From assembly GCA_030674185.1 (NCBI GenBank), contig CM060314.1, positions 19,105,587 to 19,169,586 of the forward strand: DNA of 64,000 nt, in the 5' to 3' direction. Position numbers and translations under genes: made by a program. The notes below the pieces were generated by a model that made no database searches, had not been told where the DNA came from, and was given only the letters and a program-made list of their open reading frames with translations. Position 1 is the first letter of the stretch; every line of letters begins with the position of its first letter. Positions 56,241 to 64,000 of this stretch are shown piece by piece. The DNA comes from Monoplex corrugatus (taxonomy: Eukaryota; Mollusca; Gastropoda; Littorinimorpha; Ranellidae).

Positions 56241-56583
56241 TAAACAAAACGGGTGCAGGGGTGAAAATCTGAATTGGATTGAAAACTTGACTGTTGCCAG
56301 CATTTGCTGTCAATTATTCAAATCGTTTTGCAGTTATGACACAGGAAATAATGATGGAAGCAGGGATGATGATAATAATATTTTCATCGTTGTTATCCTG
56401 ATCGTCATTACAGCAATAATCATCATCATCGTCGTCATCGTCGTCGTCAGCATCATCATTCTTAAAAGCTCTTCACAATCTCCAAATTCTATGCCTCACA
56501 ACACCCACCCTTCTCTTTCATCCATCAATCCACCTCCCTTGAGCTACATTCCCGCTTCCCTTTGATACACACTATCTGTTTCG

Positions 56584-56792
<209 letters not shown>

Positions 56793-57177
56793 AATCTAAG
56801 AGGTTTAATTGTCCGTATAGCGTTTGCACTTGAGAAAACAATGAAAATTACCGTCTATAAAACAAATGCACACCATTTTTCTGCCTCGGTTCAGAGCAGA
56901 AGTTAGAGGGGAGGAAACTCTGGTGAGTATGACAGGTTTCGCCCCTTTGGGGGGCCAATGCATGTAGGACAACAAGCACCATAATGACTTGGAAAACAAT
57001 CATATGTCATGCTACGTTTTGCCTTGTTACAGCTGAGGCCAGTCGTGTGGAAACCCCATTTATTGTCTCGGCTGTGTAACTTAGGGCCACGTCAGAGATT
57101 AGGTTCGACAGTTTTAATAACAATAACTGTTGCCAGACTTCCCTAATGTCTCTGTGTTTCTTTCATTTTTTTTAAAG

Positions 57178-57335
57178 TTATCTGTAGCATCAACACGTGG
57201 AATATGGGGAGAGTGGTGAAAATGGGTCAAATCGACCTGGCATACAACGCTCGCTATCTGTACATTATTTTCCATGAACGTCTGTCTTCCCTCTCTCAAA
57301 TGGCTATTTATGGCTATTCCTGTCTCAAAAGTCTC
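57178..57335 (+). CDS. possible single exon, fucolectin/discoidin-like strand
   Basis: After a good acceptor (TTTCATTTTTTTTAAAG ending 57177) the plus strand reads ICSINTWNMGRVVK, QIDLAYNARYLYIIFHERLS and SQMAIYGYSC. The pattern ARY(L/V).I...LS(L)..(M/V)AIYG is how fucolectin and discoidin-like galactose-binding domains end, as found in several molluscan membrane proteins. No donor or neighbouring exon was found, and the frame runs on into a (CT)n tract. It may be an isolated exon remnant. Confidence 0.3.
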
Positions 57336-57339
57336 TGTC

Positions 57340-57625
57340 TGTTTCTGTCTGTCTGTCTGCCTATGTCTCTCTCCCTCTCCTTCTATCTCTCTCTTTCTCT
57401 CCCACTCTCTCTCTCTCTCTCTCTTCCTTTCTCTCTGTCTTCCTCTTTCTCTCTTTTTCTCTCTGTCTTTGTCTATCTCTGTCTCTGTCTCTCTCTGTCT
57501 TCTCACTCTCTGTCTCTCTGTCTGTCTCTCTCATTTCTCTGTCTGTCTGACTGTCTGTCGTCTCTGTCTCTCTGTCTGTCTCTGTCTGTCTGTCTCTGTC
57601 CCTGTCTCTGTCTCTCTCTCTTTGC
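57340..57625. repeat. (CT)n/(CTGT)n tract
   Basis: Mixed pyrimidine repeat. Leu/Ser/Val frames are artefacts. Confidence 0.95.
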
Positions 57626-57782
57626 ACCTCCATATCTTTCCCAATACTGCTAATATACCAGTTTCATACCATTTTGATATGTTTATGCATGATACTTCAT
57701 CTATATCAATTTGGATTATCAATGAACATTATTTGCACCAGTGTAGACCCTCGCTTGGCAACGGTTGGATGAGAAAACAAAC

Positions 57783-57798
57783 AAACACACACACAGAC

Positions 57799-57836
<38 letters not shown>

Positions 57837-57851
57837 CACACACCATACACA

Positions 57852-57891
<40 letters not shown>

Positions 57892-57942
57892 CACACACAT
57901 ACACACATACACACACAAACACATACACAACACACACACAGG
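57783..57942. repeat. (CA)n microsatellite
   Basis: Interrupted CA tract with ATACACA and CAAACACA variants. Confidence 0.96.
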
Positions 57943-58422
57943 AAGAGAGAGGAAAGAGAAAAATTAAATCAAATCAACAAGAAGTGAAAGGAAATGAGAT
58001 TTTTAGTACTTTTGATAAATAAACACGATAGTGTAAAAGTGTGATAGAAATGGGTAACAAATATTTTATTAGCACACAGTATGTAGATTTAGTTTAATTA
58101 ATAATTATTTCGATTTTTCAAACAGATATTTGCGAAGCTTGTCTACAGAGATGTTGAGTGATGTGCATGACTTGATGTGGATGGACAGTGTATACCACAT
58201 ATACGTACCTCAAATAGTGATACTTTCTTTGGATATGTAAGCCTTGGTCTTGGAAGATAAAGGTTGTGTCTTGAATTTATGTGAATGTTTGGTGTGGAAT
58301 AGCATAGTTTTACTTAAATATATTTAGTGCGATAGCCTCAGTTTGTACATTTGTATGTTTATTTGTCGAACTAAGTTGGAGTTTGGTGTGTATTCCATTG
58401 AAAGTTATGATTAGGTTGTGCA

Positions 58423-58424
58423 TG

Positions 58425-58513
<89 letters not shown>

Positions 58514-58530
58514 GCGCGCGCGCGCGCGTA
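58423..58530. repeat. (TG)n-(CG)n microsatellite
   Basis: About 43 TG units ending in nine CG dinucleotides (58513-58529). Confidence 0.97.
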
Positions 58531-58569
58531 CATGCGAGTATGCTCTGCAAAAAAAAAAAAATTCCATGA

Positions 58570-58785
58570 TCATTGATTTATTCATTTTAAGTTTCAGTGA
58601 GAGGTGTCGCCATTTCGTCTGAGCAGGAGGGAAAGATCACTGAAGTTGTTGCATTTCTGTATGGCTTCAGGTGCTCTCCCGTTTGCCAAAACTAAATCAT
58701 CAGAAACTGGTGCAAACTTATGAAGGTGGGGTGGGAGTGAGGGCCGGTGCTTTTTGCAATATTCTGGGAAAGAACTTGTACTGTC
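58570..58785. repeat. duplicated segment (block B part)
   Basis: Homologous to 43318-43515 (TCTGTATGGCTTCAG, GTGCTCTCCC, CATCAGAAAC, GGAAAGAACTTGTACT). Confidence 0.75.
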
Positions 58786-59040
58786 ATAATAATAACAACA
58801 ATGATAATGATCGTAATAGTAAGAATAGTAATACCAACGGTGATCATGACAACGATAATAATAATGGTAATATAAATAATCACAACAACAAAGTACTGGC
58901 GTAATAATAATAACAATGATAATGATCGTAATAGTCATAATAGCAATACCAGTGGTGATAATAACAACGACAATAATTATAGTAATGTAAATGATCATAA
59001 GAATGAAAATAATCATGATGATCATAATGATATAGTTTTA
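58786..59040. repeat. (AAT)n cryptic tract with internal duplication
   Basis: AATAATAACAACAATGATAA and TGATCGTAATAGT each occur twice, about 120 bp apart (58787 and 58903). Confidence 0.85.
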
Positions 59041-59260
59041 TTACTATTGCATTATTATTATAATGAAGATTCCAGGGAGCAAGCTCCTAAGCGCATTGCA
59101 TTTTATATAAAATGTTAAGCATAAAAACATGTAAAAAAATAAATCAACAATATATCCATGATAAGACAGAAAATAAAAGTGAAAAAGAAAAGTATATGGT
59201 ACGCATATAATTCAACAGCATGATTGGATATGAACACATACGCATACTAATATTAATACA

Positions 59261-59261
59261 A

Positions 59262-59325
<64 letters not shown>

Positions 59326-59410
59326 CACACACACACACACACATACACATACACACACACACACACAAACACACATACACACAGACACACACACAACACA
59401 CACACACCGC

Positions 59411-59461
<51 letters not shown>

Positions 59462-59462
59462 T
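59261..59462. repeat. (CA)n microsatellite
   Basis: About 100 CA units with AAACAC and ATACAC breaks. Confidence 0.96.
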
Positions 59463-59821
59463 GCGTGGCCACATGCACGCACACTCATACAGACACCAAA
59501 CGCCACATAAGGACTCAATCTGGCGAATGCACAAAAACATTTCGTATCTCTAACAGAGCTTGAATATTTGAATTTTCATGTATTAACACTAATAACCATG
59601 GTAGGCTAAATGCACTAACCTTGCATATCACCTTATGTACTGGCATGCTCCGAAGTTTCTGCTTGTTCATGTGTTCTATGACTTTGGTATTACAATCGTC
59701 TGTGGTGTTATTATCGTGTGTATTGTTATCTAGCCCCATTAGAGAGCTCTTATTAAAATAATGGACTCTTCTCTCGATCTAATGGATGAGTGGGCATACT
59801 GGTCTACAGCACCTAATATGG

Positions 59822-60298
59822 TTTCAGTTTCTCAAGACGTCTCCGCTCTCAGAACGAATTCCATATGCACTAATGTCACAGGTGCCACGTGTATGGCGAT
59901 CATGGCGCAAGCCTTAAGCCTGCACATAAACTCATGAGCTGGCCAGGTCTTGAGGCCGTACCTAGCCTATGTTTTACCTAGTCTATGTTTTATACTGGTA
60001 CTGTAGCGAGCCTATCATTGAAATAATCTTGGTTACATGTAAATGACATGATTATCTGTGTATCTTATCTTCAAAACAGGAACGTGTTCATGAAGTAAAC
60101 AAATAAATGATAAAAGGTCTGAATCACAACACGTATAGGAATCCTGTATAAACTCGTCTCACAGGACAGAAAGCCTCCCCCCCCCCCCCCAAATCAATGC
60201 ACAAAGCCTCAACAATTATGTGGCCCACATGGGGGTTGAATCCACGACCTCCGCTTTATCGGCACAGCGCTCTAACCAAATGAGCTAATGGGCCGCCG
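59822..60298 (-). mobile_element. tRNA-Ile-headed SINE, full length
   Basis: 477 bp flanked by CACCTAATATGG (59810-59821) and CACATAATATGG (60299-60310), an 11/12 target duplication. The unoccupied paralogous site CACCTGATGTGG is at 46400-46411. Reading on the minus strand: tRNA-like head (60294-60221), a linker with a poly-C run, then the approximately 255-bp body also found at 49787-50045 and 47278-47475. Confidence 0.9.
60221..60294 (-). tRNA. tRNA-Ile-like pseudogene (SINE head)
   Basis: 74 nt folds as a tRNA: acceptor stem GGCCCAT with GTGGGCC plus final A (seven pairs, one G-T), D stem GCTC/GAGC, T arm with GGATTCAACC where a functional gene has GGTTCGAATC, and a loop CCGATAA with anticodon GAT (Ile). 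The anticodon stem has mismatches and the T stem one. Eukaryotic tRNA-Ile(AAT) is the closest type from memory. It is judged a SINE promoter, not a working gene, because of the mismatches and the flanking target duplication. Confidence 0.75.
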
Positions 60299-60900
60299 CA
60301 CATAATATGGGTCTTCATGAAGGATAGAAGACCGATCCTGGAAAATCACATGTTCTTCCACAGGCACTGCATGGGAAGGAGTCGTGTATTCCTGTAAGCT
60401 ATTACCATGCTGAAATACATTCTCCTTCACTGCAATCCCCTACCATCCACATGGAGAATTCTGCCTTCTTTTTTCTGTAATCCCGTGACCAGCAGGATGT
60501 TGGAAACATTCGTAAGATGTAGCAGCAGATAAAATCGATCGCTGTATCTGTCTCTGGTACATGGTGTACAGCAACAAGCAGTAGGCATATTGACACTGCT
60601 CCAGCCTTTGCATTCAGATCTCCCATCACACTCTTAAAGTCATGTTGTAATATGTCTTCTAAAGTCAACTGTAATTGGTGGTAAAATCCAACCTCGTGTT
60701 CTTCATAAGTGTCAACCTTTGGAACAAAGCACTGGAGGTAGTGTGGATGTGCTTTCTTCTGATTTATTCATGTGTCTACCGTTAACAGGTTTCCACCTAA
60801 CAAACATTTCTCTGTTTCCTTTGTTAGGGTGATGGCTAGCCCCAACTGTGGTTGGTTGCTGTCTCTTCCTCAGTACTGTACTGTTCCTTCTGTGTTGGCT

Positions 60901-61505
60901 CTGCGTCTGCTTGATCCTATCTGCTTTCGCTAATTTTAAGCACAAACATGTAGATAATAGGTCTCATTTCTGACATTAATTGAGCTAGTTTACCTGTTAC
61001 CCTTGCGGGGATGCCGGGGGCTCTTTCAGTATAAACAGTACCCCACCTTTTGGAAATCATTCGCTAGAAATTTCCTCTTTTCTTTCATTCTGTTTCTGTT
61101 TTATTCCTTTGCTTTCTGTCGTTTCTTCCTGTCATTTTCTGCCTTGCTGAATCATTCACGTTTATGTGTTCTATGAAGCCTTACATACATTCACTTAGGA
61201 TTGATAACTGGGCACATGTATACAATTCATTTTAGGCTCTAGGGAAATGTGATATGTGGAAGCAATTTTAGGTAACTTAGGCCTGCTTTTATATATGTTT
61301 TAGTGTCCTTGGTTATGTTTAAGTTTGTATTTTGGGTATTTTTTTCAGTCTCCTGTGTGACAAATTGAAATGGAGTGGTTCAACGCCAGGGGCATTTCCT
61401 TAGATTATGTGCACGAACCCGCTGATATTGGTAATCGATTTTCTTTTCTCTTTTTGTTCCTGTTGAAGCATTGTGTATGTTTTGAAACAGTTAGAGCCCT
61501 TGACT
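60901..61505. other. no gene seen
   Basis: Unique AT-rich sequence in block B. A short frame starting MEWFNARGISLDYVHEPA at 61370 runs into the next repeat and is not supported. Confidence 0.45.
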
Positions 61506-61526
61506 GGGCTGTAAACAACAACAACA

Positions 61527-61945
61527 ACAATAACAGTTTTCCTGTTTTCAACAATAACAGTTTTCCTGTTTTCAACAATGACAGTTTTCCTGTTTTCAAC
61601 AATAACATTTTCCTGTTTTCAACAATAACAGTTTTCCTGTTTTCAACAATAACAGTTTTTCTGTTTTCAACAATAACAGTTTTCCTGTTTTCAACAATAA
61701 CATTTTCCTGTTTTCAACAATAACAGTTTTCCTGTTTTCAACAATAAGTTTTCCTGTTTTCAACAGTAAGTTTTCCTGTTTTCAACAGTAAGTTTTCCTG
61801 TTTTCAACAATAAGTTTTCCTGTTTTCAACAATAAGTTTTCCTGTTTTCAACAATAAGTTTTCCTGTTTTCAACAATAACAGTTTTCCTGTTTTCAACAA
61901 TAACAGTTTTCCTGTTTTCAACAATAAGTTTTCCTGTTTCGTACA
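61527..61945. repeat. 22/24-bp minisatellite
   Basis: About 18 units of TTTTCCTGTTTTCAACAATA with either ACAG (24 bp) or AG (22 bp) to complete the unit. The two unit lengths occur in blocks: 24, then 22, then 24. Absent from block A at the matching place (near 46900). Confidence 0.96.
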
Positions 61946-62454
61946 TGGTTCTCACCTTCCAGAATGTATCGTGTGTTAGTTTTACATTTAGAGTTCAGGA
62001 CTTCCATCATCCTGTCAGTTTGCTTTGCTTTGGTTTTCATCACTGTCATTCGTTCAGCCATCTTTTGATAAATGTGGAAGACCGTCATACATTGTGGTGT
62101 TAGTTCATCTTCTCTTGCTGTTTGTATATTAAGACATTTTTTCTGTCTGGGACTAAGTTGTTATCGTGTTGATGCCACAATGTACTTCTGGTTGATTCAT
62201 CCCTAGTGCTCTCTTGACGTGAACATCTAGATCTGTTTTATCTCCGTACAGCCCAGTCATCATGTCGAAAAGATGCCTACTATGCAGAAGAAAATAGACA
62301 TGGACGAGTTACATATTAATTTATCTGGGTATTTTTTTTATCTATTATTCAGAATCACATGTGCAACAAACAGTAAGTTGTCGAAAGCATACTACGCTAC
62401 TACATGTATATTCAATATTACTTATTCATTGATCAGAGACACATACAAATGTAT

Positions 62455-62580
62455 ATACACACAGATGCACATACACATACACATACGCATGTACATGCGA
62501 ACATATATGAGTACAAAAACACACATACACACACGTGTGTATGCGCATGCAAGCACGCATACACATACACACACACAGTC
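62455..62580. repeat. degenerate (CA)n tract
   Basis: Mixed ACAC/ATAC/GTAC tract, the block B version of 48010-48286. Confidence 0.9.
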
Positions 62581-62763
62581 CCTGATGGGGGACGACAATA
62601 ATACAAAGTGCAACAATTATAACATCAGAGGATGAGTCAAACTTTCATTTCTTCCGAACTACATTCACAGACTTGTGAAATATCTAGGATTTGTTTTTTA
62701 CTGCTGTTGTATTCTTTGATTTGTTCAGATCGGTCAAGTTTTGTTTTTGTTTTTTTGTTATCT

Positions 62764-63132
62764 ATTTTAAAAAGATGATACGCATACAGTACAAACTAGA
62801 CACCATGTGCTACAAAAGCCTCAATAACGCAGCCCCCGATTACCTGTCAAGCCTACTTGAGATCTATGTTCCCTCACGTACCCTCCGCTCTGCTCCGATC
62901 CTCTGACTTTTCGCTTTCCACGCACTAAGCTCAATACCTATGGTCCACGAGCCTTCTCTGTTTCTGGTCCACTCTCCTGGAACAAACTTCCTCTCTCTGT
63001 CCGTCAGCAACCTACTTTTGTCTCCTTCAAGTCCGCTCTCAAAACTCACCTTTTCTCCTCTGCATAAAATCCTGACCTCACTCAATCCCCTCTGCAGCCT
63101 GTCTCCACTCAGAGGGGAATCAGATTGTAATG
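62764..63132 (+). pseudogene. CR1-like LINE 3' end, copy 2
   Basis: The plus strand reads RIQYKLDTMCYKSLNNAAPD, YLSSLLEIYVPSRTLRSA, then a one-base shift and GPRAFSVSGPLSWNKLPLS-type sequence matching 19330-19525 almost exactly, stop, and a 3' UTR ending GGGGAATCAGATTGTAATG. It extends about 65 residues further 5' than copy 1. Confidence 0.85.
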
Positions 63133-64000
63133 TAGGGTGTTTCAAAAAGAATACGCCAAAATCATTACGCAGTTTTTTCAGATCTATAGCATTGTAGTGG
63201 ACTGAATCAGTGGTTATTTGATAGAGTAGTTATCAAAGTTTGATTGGGTGTCAGTTTCACCGCTGTCGTTAGTATAACTTCCGGTGCAGCTGAATTGTGG
63301 GAAGATCAATCAAAATGGCGACTCCTCAGCAGAAGGCGTTTTGCGTGCTTGAGTTCGCGAAAACAAACGCCATTGTCACGGTGCAACGTGCTTTCAGAAC
63401 AGAATTCGGCATTGATCCGCCCCATCGTGAGAGCATTCGACGGTGGGTTAGACAGTTTAAAGAGAGTGGGTGTCTGTGCAAAGGAAAGAGTCCTGGAAGA
63501 CCACGTGTTACAGAGGAGCAAGTGGAGAGGATTCATGATGCATTTGAGAGCAGCCCACGTAAGTCCGTACGTCGAGCAAGTCTTCAGCTTGCCATCCCTC
63601 ATACCACTGTCTGGCGTGTGTTAAAGAGACGATTACACATGAAACCATACAAACTAAGCCTCGTCCAAGCACTTACTAATGATGACAAGGTGATGCGGAG
63701 GACATTCTGTGAGTCAATGCTGGAGATGGAGGAAGGTGATGAAACTCTCTTTTCACGTTTAGTTTTTAGTGACGAAGCGACTTTCCATTTGAGCGGCACA
63801 GTCAATCGTCACAATGTGCGCATTTGGGGAACAGATCACCCACATGAAACTGTTGAGCATGAAAGAGATTCCCCTAAAGTGAACGTCTTCTGTGCTGTGT
63901 CTCAAGACAAGATCTATGGTCCCTTTTTCTTTGAAGGAAACACCGTTACAGGACAAACCTATCTCGAAATGCTCCAAAACTGGCTATTCACTTTACTGCA
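63133..64000 (+). mobile_element. Tc1/mariner-superfamily transposon, left part
   Basis: Begins TAGGGTGTTTCAAAAAGAAT at 63133, a TA target dinucleotide followed by a terminal sequence of the usual kind, 182 bp before a transposase ATG. It starts directly at the CR1-like 3' end. The right end is outside the window. Confidence 0.75.
63315..64000 (+). CDS. Tc1/mariner-superfamily transposase, N-terminal part
   Basis: ATG at 63315 opens a frame that stays open for 228 codons to the window edge. Residues 1-60 (MATPQQKAFCVLEFAKTNA, then VQRAFRTEFGIDPPHRESIR) form a first helix-turn-helix, of the kind seen in transposases annotated with DUF4817. Residues 75-120 are a second helix-turn-helix with the linker GKSPGRPRVT and SLQLAIPHTTVWRVLKRRL. 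The first catalytic Asp is in LVFSDEATFHLSG (near 152). The family's remaining Asp residues would lie beyond the edge. No stop or shift is visible, so this may be a recently active copy. Confidence 0.85.
   Translation, partial: MATPQQKAFCVLEFAKTNAIVTVQRAFRTEFGIDPPHRESIRRWVRQFKESGCLCKGKSPGRPRVTEEQVERIHDAFESSPRKSVRRASLQLAIPHTTVWRVLKRRLHMKPYKLSLVQALTNDDKVMRRTFCESMLEMEEGDETLFSRLVFSDEATFHLSGTVNRHNVRIWGTDHPHETVEHERDSPKVNVFCAVSQDKIYGPFFFEGNTVTGQTYLEMLQNWLFTLL

Larger units (their letters stand above)
59776..60900 (-). pseudogene. LINE endonuclease remnant (block B) split by SINE
   Basis: On the minus strand, the EN catalytic segment DILQHDFKSVMGDLNAKAGA (about 60600-60660) is preceded by VDTYEEHEVGFYHQLQL. 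The sequence continues leftwards to 60311, is interrupted by the SINE, and resumes at 59809. The homologous uninterrupted remnant is at 46340-46905. Confidence 0.75.

Noticed and set aside
60221..60294. Functional tRNA-Ile gene
   Set aside because: Mismatched anticodon and T stems, altered B box, and a target duplication around the whole 477-bp unit point to a SINE head.

Overview
This is animal nuclear DNA, most likely from a mollusc and probably a gastropod. Three things point there. The only convincing host gene is a GRL101-like receptor, a receptor type first described in the pond snail Lymnaea. The window is saturated with long (CA/TG)n, (GA)n and trinucleotide microsatellites. The mobile elements (RLE-type LINE, RTE-like and CR1-like LINEs, a Penelope-like element, tRNA-headed SINEs, a Ginger-like transposon and a Tc1/mariner-superfamily element) form a typical lophotrochozoan mix. 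There are no operons, rRNA genes or CRISPR arrays.

Layout. 1-9.9 kb: dispersed repeat copy 1, a minus-strand restriction-endonuclease-type LINE with an 831-codon ORF (3.1-5.9 kb), and simple repeats including a 1.4 kb TG-rich tract. 9.9-13.2 kb: a 23-bp minisatellite of about 120 units, interrupted by an RTE-like LINE insertion with a 15-bp target duplication. 13.2-21.3 kb: microsatellites, dispersed repeat copy 2, an internally deleted copy of the first LINE, a tRNA-headed SINE and LINE 3' ends. 21.3-36.5 kb: a four-exon plus-strand gene for a chimeric receptor (secreted start and Thr/Ser-rich 39-bp repeats, CUB-like, LDLa, C-type lectin, LDLa, two more LDLa, LRR, seven-helix GPCR). The splice phases agree at all three junctions (1-1, 2-2, 0-0), and the introns are filled with LINE debris. 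37-40 kb: a decayed CR1-like LINE interrupted by an RTE-like copy. 40-48.4 kb and 56.1-62.7 kb: two collinear, heavily interrupted copies of one ancestral segment. Between them, 50.64-54.64 kb holds a complete-looking Ginger-like transposon with about 150-bp inverted ends, a DD35E integrase and an OTU-protease domain. 62.8-64 kb: a CR1-like 3' end, then the start of a Tc1/mariner-superfamily element whose open transposase frame runs off the window.

The host gene stands alone. Its N-terminal repeat exon carries three single-base indels, which may be assembly error or real damage. Everything else is repeat-derived, and the layering (LINE in minisatellite, SINE in decayed LINE, LINE in LINE, transposon next to LINE tail) gives a relative order of insertions.
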